A DNA stretch of 64,000 nt from Limnochordales bacterium (GTDB lineage: Bacteria > Bacillota > Limnochordia > Limnochordales > DUMU01), in contig JADBKP010000003.1 in the NCBI GenBank assembly GCA_014896315.1, positions 184,134 through 248,133 of the forward strand, written 5' to 3'. Position numbers and translations under genes: made by a program. A model generated the notes under the pieces. That model was not told the origin of the DNA and did not search any database. It saw nothing but the letters and a program-made list of their open reading frames with translations. Shown here in pieces: positions 31,778-40,086 of this stretch (positions are counted from its first letter, which is position 1; every line of letters begins with the position of its first letter).

Positions 31778-33382
31778 ATGACACTTTCTTCCGACGCAAC
31801 CACTGAAGATCTTCGCCACCGATGCGCTGCTTTGGAACAGCAGAACGCTGCATTGTTGCAACAGATTGCTGAGCTGACGGCAAAGCTGCATTGGTTTGAG
31901 GAGCAATTTCGTTTAGCGAGGCACCGCCAGTTTGGTGCTTCCAGTGAACGTACCCCGACAGAACAGCAACCATTGATCTTCAACGAAGCCGAGGTCGAAG
32001 CAGCCAGCCCAGCTCCGCCGGAACCGACGCTGGAGACGGTCAACTCTTATCGCCGTCGCAAGGCCCGCGGCCATCGTGAAGCCATGCTTCAAGACCTTCC
32101 GGTGGAGACCATTGAGTACCGTCTCCCTGAGGCGGAGCAGATCTGCCCGGCTTGCGGTGGCCCATTGCACGAGATGAGTACGGAAGTTAGGCAGGAACTT
32201 CAGATCATCCCGGCTCAGGCGAAAGTGATCGAGCATGTTCGCCACATCTATGGCTGCCGGCACTGTGAGCGAGAGGAGGTCACTGCTTCCATCGTCCCTG
32301 CGCCGATGCCTGCACCTGTAATTCCGGGAAGTCTGGCTTCTGCCTCGACCGTCGCCTACGTAATGACCCAGAAGTTCGTGGAGGGTTTGCCTCTCTACCG
32401 CCAGGAGCAGCAGTTTGAACGGCTCGGGATCGCTCTCTCCCGTCAAACCCTGGCCAACTGGATGCTCATCGCTGCTGACCGGTGGTTGAGCCCGCTCTAC
32501 GAGCGGATGCACGAACACCTGCTCCGACAAGAGATCCTCCATGCGGATGAGACCACCGTACAGGTGCTCCACGAACCAGGACGAGCGGCACAGACTCAGT
32601 CATATTTTTGGCTGTATCGCACGGGACGAGATGGACCACCCATCGTTCTCTTCGAGTATCAGCAGACTCGTGCGGGGGAGCACGCCCGCAAATTCCTGTC
32701 GGGCTTTTCGGGTTACCTGCATGTGGACGGTTATTCCGGCTACGACGGGCTGCCCAACGTTACCCTGGTGGGTTGTTGGGCGCATGCACGGCGCAAGTTC
32801 GACGAAGCTCTCAAAGCGCTTCCTCCATCTGCCCGCGCCGGCAAACGAGTGGCGGCGCAAGAAGGGTTGGAATTCTGTAACCGCCTGTTTGCGCTCGAGC
32901 GAGAGTTGGCCGATGTCACGCCGGCAGAGCGCCAGGCCGCCCGTCTGGAACGCAGCCGGCCGGTGCTAGAGGAGTTTCATACTTGGCTTGAGCGCCAGGC
33001 GGCCTGTGCTCTACCGAAAAGCGCCTTTGGGCAGGCGGTCCAGTACTGTCTCAACCAATGGAGCAAACTGACGGCGTTCCTCCAGGACGGCCGGTTGGAA
33101 CTGGACAACAACCGTAGCGAACGGTCGATCAAGGCGTTCGTCATCGGGCGCAAGAACTGGCTGTTCGCCAACACTCCTCGCGGTGCACGTTCGAGCGCCA
33201 TCATCTACAGCATCGTGGAGACGGCCAAGGAGAACGGGCTCAATCCCTTCGCCTACCTAACGTATCTGCTCGACCGGCTTCTGAACGTGGACATTGGGAA
33301 CCCGGCGGCCCTGGACGACCTGCTGCCGTGGTCTGCCAACCTGCCGGCCACCTGCCGGGTGCCTGCATCGCCTACCGCCTGA
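31778..33382 (+). CDS. tnpC: IS66 transposase TnpC
   Basis: A 534-residue DDE transposase. The N-terminal leucine-zipper-like coiled coil ([22 protein letters not shown]) is followed by a zinc finger (CPACGGPL ... CRHCERE), an HTH region and the catalytic core with [11 protein letters not shown] (first D), [12 protein letters not shown] (second D) and [19 protein letters not shown] (the E region). Length fits the family (about 510-540). All three catalytic positions look intact. Confidence 0.95.
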   Translation: MTLSSDATTEDLRHRCAALEQQNAALLQQIAELTAKLHWFEEQFRLARHRQFGASSERTPTEQQPLIFNEAEVEAASPAPPEPTLETVNSYRRRKARGHREAMLQDLPVETIEYRLPEAEQICPACGGPLHEMSTEVRQELQIIPAQAKVIEHVRHIYGCRHCEREEVTASIVPAPMPAPVIPGSLASASTVAYVMTQKFVEGLPLYRQEQQFERLGIALSRQTLANWMLIAADRWLSPLYERMHEHLLRQEILHADETTVQVLHEPGRAAQTQSYFWLYRTGRDGPPIVLFEYQQTRAGEHARKFLSGFSGYLHVDGYSGYDGLPNVTLVGCWAHARRKFDEALKALPPSARAGKRVAAQEGLEFCNRLFALERELADVTPAERQAARLERSRPVLEEFHTWLERQAACALPKSAFGQAVQYCLNQWSKLTAFLQDGRLELDNNRSERSIKAFVIGRKNWLFANTPRGARSSAIIYSIVETAKENGLNPFAYLTYLLDRLLNVDIGNPAALDDLLPWSANLPATCRVPASPTA

Positions 33383-33482
33383 TCCCTTCGCCTGTTGTCT
33401 TCATAGGCTCTATGGGCCCCCGCTCACATGGCGGGGGCTTTTCGCCGTCAACGTGGTCACGATTTGACGCTTACCTTGGTTC

Positions 33483-33752
33483 CACCTACGGGTTTCACCT
33501 GCCAGGGACGAATAACCTCTACGAGATCCAGGCAAACCACGGAGCTGCAGAGGCCCTCATGCCCGCCTGGGCAGTAAAGGAGGTGGGGACAAGCCTGGGG
33601 TATGACGTAGCGCGACTGGCCCGGAAGTTCGGAGTGAGTCGGAAGGCCATGGAGATCAGGTTGGAGGAGTTAGGGATTCGGTCAGCGTCGTGAGGGAAAG
33701 GCATGCAAACGAGTGGGCAGCCCGGTTCCTCAAGGGGGCCCGGACTGCCTGA
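33483..33752 (+). pseudogene. Remnants of ImmA/IrrE-type genes right of the IS66 element
   Basis: Right of the IS66 target duplication, a frame reads NNLYEIQANHGAAEALMPAW and then LARKFGVSRKAMEIRLEELG before a stop at 33693. This is the C-terminal half of an ImmA/IrrE peptidase (E..AN..A..LMP, a helix, then FgVS..am..RL..LG) without its HEXXH part. Next, 33697-33752 reads RHANEWAARFLKGARTA and a stop, which parallels the end of the intact short immA (RLANEWAVRFLQGIRSA) in both DNA and protein. These are remnants of one or two decayed or recombined immA genes. Confidence 0.6.
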
Positions 33753-33797
33753 GTACTTAGCAGATGCCAAGAGGTATCCAGAGGGTCGGCAATCGGG

Positions 33798-34265
33798 TCA
33801 GCCGCCGCGGCGTCCCCTTGCTCCACTTATCTTGATCGTATCGAGGAACTGCCAAGCGGATACGGCTTGCACCGTCTTGCCCGAAGAGTTAAGGATGGGC
33901 CCAGGAATGGACGTCAAGTGATGGTCCCCGGTCACGATGAAGTCCGCGTCCCCGTCGATAGCGCAGTCGACGAACTTATTGTCGCCCGGGTCCACTGTGC
34001 ACATATTGTGCTGTTTGGGGCATACGAAATCAGCCCCTTTGAGTAGTTGCACCATTGCCTCTGCTACCCGAACAATAGACCGGCCAGCGACTCGCCCCTG
34101 AATCCCGAAGCGAATAACTATCAGAATGTACTCGGTCAGGATGTCCTTGGAAAGAAGAACCTGGTAGGTACTTCCCGATTGCCTAAGGACATCCTGGCAA
34201 TGGCGATCGCCGTTGAATACCGCGTCAATCAGGACGCACGTGTCCAAAACGGCGCGCAAGCTCAC
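33798..34265 (-). CDS. PIN-domain toxin (VapC-like ribonuclease)
   Basis: A 155-residue protein from GTG 34265 (AAGGAGG just upstream). It shows the PIN layout: VLDTCVLIDAVFNGD (first D), EYILIVIRFG (E), DNKFVDCAIDGDADFIVTGD with the later aspartates. PIN proteins cut RNA. This variant is of the 'putative toxin, PIN family' type rather than classic VapC. The upstream gene overlaps it by 41 bases and is its likely antitoxin. Confidence 0.85.
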   Translation of the reverse strand: MSLRAVLDTCVLIDAVFNGDRHCQDVLRQSGSTYQVLLSKDILTEYILIVIRFGIQGRVAGRSIVRVAEAMVQLLKGADFVCPKQHNMCTVDPGDNKFVDCAIDGDADFIVTGDHHLTSIPGPILNSSGKTVQAVSAWQFLDTIKISGARGRRGG

Positions 34266-34446
34266 GGACCTCCTTGAGCAGGGCGCGAGAGCCCTCTTTG
34301 GAGATCAGCCCGCGCCGCGCCACTTCCTCACCCCACCGAAAAACATCGTCCCACGTAGCGTTGTCCGGGTCGACATCCGGTACTGACTGGGCAGAGGTTG
34401 CAGACTCCACCTCGTTCACAAGCTGCTTAATCAGCTGCGCAGGCAT
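34225..34446 (-). CDS. Putative antitoxin of the PIN toxin
   Basis: A 73-residue acidic protein from ATG 34446 (AAGGAGGGG upstream). It begins MPAQLIKQLVNEVES and contains WDDVFRWGEEVARRGLISKEG. It overlaps the PIN gene by 41 bases, the typical order of antitoxin first. No DNA-binding motif is obvious. Assignment is by position and size. Confidence 0.6.
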   Translation of the reverse strand: MPAQLIKQLVNEVESATSAQSVPDVDPDNATWDDVFRWGEEVARRGLISKEGSRALLKEVRELARRFGHVRPD

Positions 34447-34775
34447 AGCCTCGCCCCTCCTTGCGTCGCCTGACTTCGACATCTGTGCGCAGACTCCTTC
34501 TTGGCAACCGCGATGACGTATCCGTTTTTCCAAGATACGCCCTCGGGGTTACGATTATACATCTTCCACCGCCAGTTGGTAGCGAACGGACGAACGCCAG
34601 CATTCCCGTTCGTGCATACCGGTATACCAAGAAGGAACGACCTTCTAGCCTGGCGAACGACTTTCCCAGTGGGTCAAGCAGAATGGCAAGTGGTCGTAAT
34701 GCCAAGACGGGGTAACCGAGAGGGGTCGATCAGGAAACATTCTGATGGTCGGATGAGACCTGCCCAGGCTGCGGG

Positions 34776-35072
34776 CCAGCGAATAAGAGAGAGCGCGGGA
34801 TTATGGCATTCACGCGTCTCCTTTTTCTGCTGGCCCGCGCCATGCCCCTGGTGATCATGACGGATCGGACGTGGGGAGCCATATGGCAAGTGCGCCAAGG
34901 GAGTTCTACTGTCAAAGGGCAGTTTTCTCTTAAGGGCTACCTTGTCTTGGTGTAAATACCATATGAGCCCCGCGAAGAGTGTCGTTAGCTGCTGGCAGGC
35001 ATACCTGCTCCCCTGCCGGTACTTGCCCCTTCGGGACGCTCCTGATATACCTGGGTGGGGACAGCGGGAGAG
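34776..35072 (+). repeat. Unknown repeat family, copy A
   Basis: The left part (34773-34839) is an imperfect long palindrome whose ends are GCGGGCCAGC and GCTGGCCCGC. The right part (34955-35072) ends in a core reading ACTTGCCCCTTCGGGACGC, then TGATATACCTGGGTGGG and CAGCGGGAGAG. Both parts recur in copy B; only the core recurs in copy C. No ORF here is convincing. The stretch 34447-34775 holds the TA promoter region and nothing else I can support. Confidence 0.6.
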
Positions 35073-35202
35073 TTTGGTCACTTTGACTGGAATTCTGACT
35101 GGAATTGAGGAAGCTCTCCTGACTGGAATATGACCGTCGGTTGCGGGAGAACCCCAGCTAAAGGCCGATTTTCCGCGCTGGGCATAGGGGTGGGATCCTA
35201 CC

Positions 35203-35269
35203 CGTTTACGCCTGGAGAGCGTGTGGCGGTCTACACCGCCCGTGGGTTCAAATCCCACCCCTTCCGCCA
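35203..35269 (+). tRNA. tRNA-Ser(GGA) 3' fragment, likely attachment-site remnant
   Basis: The sequence holds the anticodon arm (ACGC CTGGAGA GCGT, anticodon GGA), a long variable arm (GTGGCGGTCTACACCGCC), a perfect T arm (GTGGG TTCAAAT CCCAC), the 3' acceptor strand CCCTTCC and GCCA. The 5' acceptor strand and D arm that should precede it are missing: no GGAAGGG is found and the bases 35180-35202 do not fit. A 3' tRNA fragment of this kind is what phage integration into a tRNA gene leaves at one prophage end. Confidence 0.65.
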
Positions 35270-35286
35270 TTTTTGTGCACGGTACC

Positions 35287-35464
35287 GGCCAGCCAACAAG
35301 AGCGAACGCGGGGTCATGGCGTTCGCGTGTCTCCTCTTGCTTATGGCCGCACTACCGACAAACCCCGCAAAGAGTATCATCAGCTGCTGACAGACATGCC
35401 TGCCCCCGCCGCTACTTGTCCCTCACAGTGCTCCTGGTATATCTGGGTGGGAACAGCGGGAGAG
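35287..35464 (+). repeat. Unknown repeat family, copy B
   Basis: It matches copy A at both ends (roughly four in five bases by eye) but lacks the ~110 bases in the middle. The left palindrome contains GAACGC...GCGTTC perfectly paired, while copy A has mismatches there. The right core reads TATCTGGGTGGGAACAGCGG and GAGAG. It starts 17 bases after the tRNA-Ser fragment and ends about 90 bases before the dehydrogenase pseudogene. Confidence 0.6.
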
Positions 35465-35552
35465 GCTGGTAAGGCCGGATGAGGACAAGAAGGGCAGGAC
35501 CGTCTGCCGGAGACTCTGTTGGTTGAGAGCTAAACGGAAAGGGGTACGGTCT

Positions 35553-36470
35553 ATGCGGGCGGCAGTCATCGAGCAGCCGGGTGTGGTGGCCATCCGTGAC
35601 GTTCCCGACCCGGTGGCCGAACGTGGGCTCGGGCCAGATGAGGTCGAGATCGAGGTGAAGGCGGCCGGCCTGTGTGGCACCGACTGGCATATCTTTCGTG
35701 GCGAACACGGAGGCGTCTACCCGATCATTCCCGGCCACGAGTTTGCCGGCGTGGTTTTGCGACCGGCTCCAACGTCGACCCCGAACGCCTCGCTCCTGGT
35801 ACTCCTGTCACCGCCAACCCCAACCTCTCCTGCGGCCAGTGCCGCTTCTGTCGTACCGGCCGCCCCAATCACTATCGCCACCCTCGCCGGCGGAGCAACC
35901 TCCATTGTGGCGGCCGACCTGCGGCCCGAGCGCCTGCGGCTTGCTCGCGAACTTGGCGCCACCCACACCGTTCTGCTACCCAAGGCTGATGACAGCCGCG
36001 CGGCCAAGCCTGAAGCGAACCGCAACACTGCGCCTGACGCAAACGGTGGTCCCGGCGAAAGCAGCGAAAACGCTGGTAAACTTACTGGCGACGAGCTGGA
36101 TGAGATCATGCGGGCGCTTGCGCCCGACGGGTTTGAACTGGTCATCGACGCCAGCGGTTCACCGTCAGCAGTAGAGATGGCGCTTACCCGCAATTGGGTA
36201 ACCCCCGGTGGGGTACTCCTCGTCTTTGGGGTAGCACCACCCCGGGCCCGGATAAACCTCTCACCCTACCTGGTCTACCGGCGAGATATCACGATCGTGG
36301 GATCTTTCGCTGTCAACGCCACGTTCCAGGCGGCGCTGGAGCTTGCGGCTTCCGGCCGCCTCGACCTCGAGCGGTTAGTCTCGGATCGCGAGCCCCTCGA
36401 TGCCTTTCCTGACCTACTCCGCCGCTACGGCCGGGGTGAGGTACTGCTAAAAGCTCAAATACTCTTCTGA
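35553..36470 (+). pseudogene. Decayed zinc-dependent alcohol/sorbitol dehydrogenase
   Basis: The N-terminus from ATG 35553 is a normal medium-chain dehydrogenase: AGLCGTDWHIFRGEHGG and IIPGHEFAGVV. At about 35755, near a T-run, the frame shifts: the next +1 frame carries the true continuation GSNVDPERLAPGTPVTANPN and the structural zinc site CGQCRFCRTGRPNHY. After about 35875 the first frame resumes at TSIVAADLRPERLRLARELG, so the segment with the GxGxxG cofactor loop is lost. The rest (FELVIDASGSPSAVEMALT, VTPGGVLLVFGV) is intact apart from a polar insert (KADDSRAAKPEANRNTAPD). The frame stays open by chance. A sequencing error could explain the shift but not the missing segment. Confidence 0.75.
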
Positions 36471-36585
36471 AACGGCCTCTTAGGGTTAGACCCTCAGGTC
36501 TCAAGGAGTTAGGAAACAAGTTACAGCCAACTGCCCTACTGCATCCTGAATCCAGGTAAGGACGCACCACCGCCCAACGCCGTTT

Positions 36586-36647
36586 GCCGGTGGTACTTGC
36601 CCCTGCAGGACGCTCCTGATATACCTGGGTGGAGACACCGGAAGAGG
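36586..36647 (+). repeat. Unknown repeat family, copy C (core only)
   Basis: Only the right-hand core of the family is present: ACTTGCCCCTGCAGGACGC, then TGATATACCTGGGTGGAGAC and ACCGGAAGAGG. It lies about 75 bases before the yggS start. Together with copies A and B it makes three occurrences within 1.9 kb, two of them upstream of coding sequence. Confidence 0.55.
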
Positions 36648-36721
36648 ATGGACAGATTCCCCGCCTTGGACGTAAAGGCGGGATCCCAAACGATGGCCAT
36701 CACCTACGCACACAGGAGGCA

Positions 36722-37546
36722 ATGGCACGCATGACGGCGGGTGGCAAAACCGTCGACTTTTACCGTCCTCCGGCGACACTCCAGTTTCCCCCAGGCGATT
36801 GGGAGCTCAGCCTGGATGAGGTTCGCCGGCGCATGGCCGACCGCCTTGCCCATGTGGAGGAGGCGATCCGCGCCGCGGCTGACACCGTCGGCAGGCGGCG
36901 GGAGGAGATTCAGATCATACTGGCGACCAAAACCGTTGGCCCGGAACGGCTGCGGCTGGCGGCAGAGCTTGGTCTTCTCCGTTTCGGCGAAAACCGAGCC
37001 CAGGAGTTACGGGTGAAAAGTGCTGCCCTCGCCGATCTCCCCATCGAATGGCACTTCATCGGGTATCTGCAGCGGAACAAGATCAAGGATGTTTGCCCGC
37101 GTGTCGCCCTGCTCCATTCCCTGGATCGCCTGGAACTGGCGACCGCCCTGGAAGCCTGGCTTGCCGGGCATTCCACCAGCCTGCCACCGGACCGCCTGCC
37201 GTTACCGGTCCTAATCGAAGTGAACATTTCCGGTGAACCGAACAAGCACGGAGTTCCCCCAACCCAGGCCGTCGAGCTTGCCCGGCAGATAGCTTCCCTG
37301 CCACACCTGGCCCTACAGGGGCTTATGACCGTAGCCAGCGCGGAAGGCTCAGCACCATTGGTCAGGGCTCAGTTTGCCCGCCTCCGCCAGCTGGCCGAAG
37401 AGATTCAGGATCTGCGCCTGCCCGGCGTAGAGATGCGCCATCTTTCCATGGGCATGTCCCACGACTTTCCTCTGGCCATCGTGGAAGGCGCCACGCTGAT
37501 CCGGCTCGGGACGGCGATTCTCGGGCCACGTCCACCGGCGGGGTAA
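36722..37546 (+). CDS. yggS: YggS/PLPBP family pyridoxal-phosphate homeostasis protein
   Basis: A protein of about 274 residues; ATG 36722 or 36731 after AGGAGG. It has the YggS pattern: RREEIQIILATKTVGPERLRLAAELG (K for PLP), RFGENRAQEL, IEWHFIGYLQRNKIKD, LHSLDRLELA, VLIEVNISGEPNKHG, LQGLMTVAS and MRHLSMGMSHDFPLAIVEGATLIRLGTAIL. These are single-domain TIM-barrel proteins that bind PLP and control its free pool. The N-terminus has about 35 extra residues before the conserved region compared with E. coli YggS. Confidence 0.9.
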   Translation: MARMTAGGKTVDFYRPPATLQFPPGDWELSLDEVRRRMADRLAHVEEAIRAAADTVGRRREEIQIILATKTVGPERLRLAAELGLLRFGENRAQELRVKSAALADLPIEWHFIGYLQRNKIKDVCPRVALLHSLDRLELATALEAWLAGHSTSLPPDRLPLPVLIEVNISGEPNKHGVPPTQAVELARQIASLPHLALQGLMTVASAEGSAPLVRAQFARLRQLAEEIQDLRLPGVEMRHLSMGMSHDFPLAIVEGATLIRLGTAILGPRPPAG

Positions 37547-37633
37547 AGTAAAGAGCGCAGGATCGTGTAGTAAACGGTATAAAGTAAAGGCAAGGGCAGG
37601 CGTGTACTGCCCGGGAAGGGGGTGAGCTTTCCC

Positions 37634-37948
37634 ATGGCAAAGCTGCCGACCAAGGAGGAGGTCATGGAGGCACTCAAGGAGGTCCTCGATCCCGAGCTGC
37701 GACTCAGCATTGTCGACCTCGGTCTGGTCTATGATGTCGACATCACGGAGGCCGGGGACGTTACCGTAACTATGACGCTGACCACACCCGGTTGCCCGCT
37801 CAACGAGTACCTGCCGGCGCAGGTAGACGAGGCCGTCAGCCGGCTTGAGGGCGTACGGCACGTGGACGTGAACCTCGTATGGGACCCGCCCTGGAATCCA
37901 GACATGATGAGTGATGAGGCCAAACTGGCTCTGGGGTGGTTTAGATAG
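37634..37948 (+). CDS. MIP18/DUF59 family Fe-S assembly protein (SufT/PaaD-like)
   Basis: A 104-residue protein from ATG 37634 (AAGGGGGTGA 8 bases upstream). It has VMEALKEVLDPELRLSIVDLGLVYDVDI, then TMTLTTPGCPLNEYLPAQV with the conserved cysteine, and VNLVWDPPWNPDMMS. This is the DUF59 fold used in metal-sulfur cluster maturation. A terminator follows at 37987-38011, so it ends its transcript. Confidence 0.9.
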   Translation: MAKLPTKEEVMEALKEVLDPELRLSIVDLGLVYDVDITEAGDVTVTMTLTTPGCPLNEYLPAQVDEAVSRLEGVRHVDVNLVWDPPWNPDMMSDEAKLALGWFR

Positions 37949-37986
37949 GACGGGCGCTCCTGGCCTGACGTTCCGTCACTTCTTGC

Positions 37987-38011
37987 GCCCTGCCGGAAGG
38001 CAGGGCGTTTT
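37987..38011 (+). terminator. Intrinsic terminator after the MIP18-family gene
   Basis: GCCCTGCC and GGCAGGGC pair around GGAA and are followed by GTTTT. It separates the Fe-S protein gene from the bacteriohemerythrin gene. Confidence 0.85.
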
Positions 38012-38135
38012 CATGAGGAAAATGGTAGAATGGCGCCGGCACCGGTTGCTTGAATTGACCGACTCGGTTTACCGGTACGCCACCGAAAAGCAGCAAACGG
38101 GGAACGGGGCGTCAACGAGAGGAGGGCTAGGAAGC

Positions 38136-38546
38136 GTGCCGCTGGTAACCTGGGATGAGACTTACAGTGTCCACGTGGATACTCTCGATCGCCAACACCA
38201 GAAGCTTTTCGACCTCATTAACGAGCTGCATTCCGCCATGGCTTCGGGAAGAGGACGAGAAGTGGTCGGAGAGGTGCTCGCAGGCCTGGTGGAATACACG
38301 CGAGTCCATTTCACCACCGAAGGTAACTACATGTTAAAGTACGGTTATCCGGGCTACAATGACCATAAGGTTCAACACGATTACTTTATCAGCAAGCTTG
38401 ACAACTTTCGCCAGGATTTCACCCAAGGTAAGCTTAACGTCTCGATCAAACTCCTGATCTTCCTCAGCGACTGGTTGGTTAGCCATATCAAGGGCTCGGA
38501 CAAGGCCTATTCTCGTTATTTCCAGGAGAAGGGACTCCATGTATGA
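38136..38546 (+). CDS. Bacteriohemerythrin
   Basis: A 136-residue protein from GTG 38136 (AGGAGG upstream; the frame is open further back but across a terminator). It begins VPLVTWDETYSVHVDTLDRQHQKLFDLINELH, then HFTTEGNYMLKYGYPGYNDHKVQHDYF and SDWLVSHIKGSDKAY. The pattern of histidines with an aspartate and a glutamate forms a di-iron oxygen-binding site. Such proteins store or sense oxygen, useful in an anaerobe or microaerophile. It overlaps the next gene by 4 bases. Confidence 0.95.
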   Translation: MPLVTWDETYSVHVDTLDRQHQKLFDLINELHSAMASGRGREVVGEVLAGLVEYTRVHFTTEGNYMLKYGYPGYNDHKVQHDYFISKLDNFRQDFTQGKLNVSIKLLIFLSDWLVSHIKGSDKAYSRYFQEKGLHV

Positions 38547-40021
38547 ATTTGTCGCCAGAGAGAAAGCCGGAAATGCGGCCGGCAGTGCCAGCAGCAACGC
38601 CGTCAGGGGTACGCTCCACGCCCCGGCAATCAGCCGAATCAGCCGACCCAACGGAACAACTGCGCTTTGAGGTCTTCAGCCGGATTGATACTCTCGCCCC
38701 GGAGATAGTGGCCACTCGCCGTTCGTTCCACCGCTACCCGGAAGTCGGTTGGACGGAGTTCTGTACTGCGGCCCGGGTCGCCACGGCTTTGGAGAGCTGG
38801 GGATGGCAGGTTCGGGCCGGTCCGGCGGTCACCGCCGCCTGGGCCAGAATGGGAGTACCCGGGCCGGCCGAACTGGAAGCAGCCTGGCAGCGGGCGCGGG
38901 AACTGGTTTTGACACCTGGAATTGCCGGCGACTGGGGCCCGCAGGAACGGCTGCTGCGCTGGCTTGAGATAATGCGGGGAGGTTTTACCGGGATCGTGGC
39001 CGACCTGCCGCTGGGCAGTAGAGGTGAGCAGCAACCGCTGGTAGCTTTCCGCTTTGATCTCGACGCGCTTCCCCTTCCCGAGTCGACCGACCCATCTCAC
39101 CCTCCGGCACTCAACGGCTACGTTTCCACACGCCCCGGGGTGATGCACGCGTGCGGTCATGATGGCCATATCGCCATGGGACTGGCTCTCGGCCGCTTGG
39201 CCCCCCTGCTTGCCCCCCATCTTCGCGGCCGCCTGCGCCTCATCTTCCAGCCGGCTGAGGAAGGCTGTCGGGGTGCCCGGGCGATGCTGGCCGCGGGAGC
39301 GTGCGACGGCGTGACCGCGCTGATCTGCGTTCACCTGGGGCTGGGGCTACCCACCGGCACGGTGGCCGGGGGAGCGGTTGATTTCCTGGCCTGCTCCCAG
39401 TACGAAGCCGTATTCCAGGGCAAGAGTGCCCATGCGGGAATCGCCCCCCAGGAAGGGCGCAGCGCTCTACTGGCGGCGGCTCAGGCAGCCCTGGCCCTGG
39501 CAACCCTGCCCCAGGACAGCCGGGCCATCACCAGGGTTAACGTTGGCCGGCTTATCTCCGGAACGGCGGCCAACATCGTCCCGGCCCACGCACAGCTCCT
39601 TTTCGAAACCCGTTCCTCCCGAACCGAGGTCAACGCCGAGCTGGGTGAGCGGGCCGAGGCCATCATCCAGGGCACGGCAACCGCTTTCGCTTGCTCAGCC
39701 TACCTGACACGGATTGGCGAGGGAGCGGCCGAAAACAGCAACCCCGAACTCGCCCACCTGGTCGCCGAGGCGGCCGCCACCATCCCGCAGGTGCGGCAGG
39801 TTATATTGCACCATCCCTTCGGCGCGAGCGAGGACGCGACGCTGCTGATGGAGGCCACTCACCGGCAAGGAGGGAAGGCGACCTACATCTTGCTGGGGGC
39901 AGACACCGCCTCGGCCCATCACAGTTCAACGTTCGAATTTGATGAAACAGCCTTGCCCATCGGGGTCAAACTGCTGGCCTCCACGCTGATTACGCTGGCT
40001 GCTCCAGCATCAGCAGGGTGA
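38543..40021 (+). CDS. M20 family amidohydrolase (AbgA-like)
   Basis: A 492-residue metallohydrolase. Conserved parts: TRRSFHRYPEVGWTEF, VAFRFDLDALPLPE, the metal-binding HACGHDGHIAMG, LIFQPAEEGCRGARAML, ICVHLGLG, the dimer-domain site GKSAHAGIAPQEG and HHPFGASEDATLLM. The extra segment around 110-150 and overall length are like AbgA (aminobenzoyl-glutamate hydrolase subunit A). Probable substrates are N-acyl or N-aminoacyl compounds. It overlaps the hemerythrin gene by 4 bases, and an enolase-superfamily gene follows, so a peptide or acyl-amino-acid route is possible. Confidence 0.85.
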   Translation: MNLSPERKPEMRPAVPAATPSGVRSTPRQSAESADPTEQLRFEVFSRIDTLAPEIVATRRSFHRYPEVGWTEFCTAARVATALESWGWQVRAGPAVTAAWARMGVPGPAELEAAWQRARELVLTPGIAGDWGPQERLLRWLEIMRGGFTGIVADLPLGSRGEQQPLVAFRFDLDALPLPESTDPSHPPALNGYVSTRPGVMHACGHDGHIAMGLALGRLAPLLAPHLRGRLRLIFQPAEEGCRGARAMLAAGACDGVTALICVHLGLGLPTGTVAGGAVDFLACSQYEAVFQGKSAHAGIAPQEGRSALLAAAQAALALATLPQDSRAITRVNVGRLISGTAANIVPAHAQLLFETRSSRTEVNAELGERAEAIIQGTATAFACSAYLTRIGEGAAENSNPELAHLVAEAAATIPQVRQVILHHPFGASEDATLLMEATHRQGGKATYILLGADTASAHHSSTFEFDETALPIGVKLLASTLITLAAPASAG

Positions 40022-40086
40022 ACTGCTGTCAACGGCGAACTGGCAGGACAATGCAGCAGAAACCAGAGGAAGGTAGGATTGACGGA

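Larger units (their letters stand above)
30956..33474 (+). mobile_element. Intact IS66-family insertion sequence
   Basis: A 2519-bp element with terminal inverted repeats of 22 bases that match at 20 positions, starting GTAAGCGTCAAA on the left and ending in the complement on the right. The 8-base direct repeat CTTGGTTC flanks it (30948-30955 and 33475-33482), the target-site length usual for IS66. It carries tnpA, tnpB and tnpC in the usual order, all open. It sits just past the stop of the HsdR-N-like gene and splits that gene from a decayed immA region. Confidence 0.95.

Noticed and set aside
34674-35270. A 198-codon minus-strand frame beginning with a GVGFEPTGG-like stretch
   Set aside because: That start is the well-known spurious translation of antisense tRNA sequence; the rest overlaps the repeat copy and the tRNA fragment.
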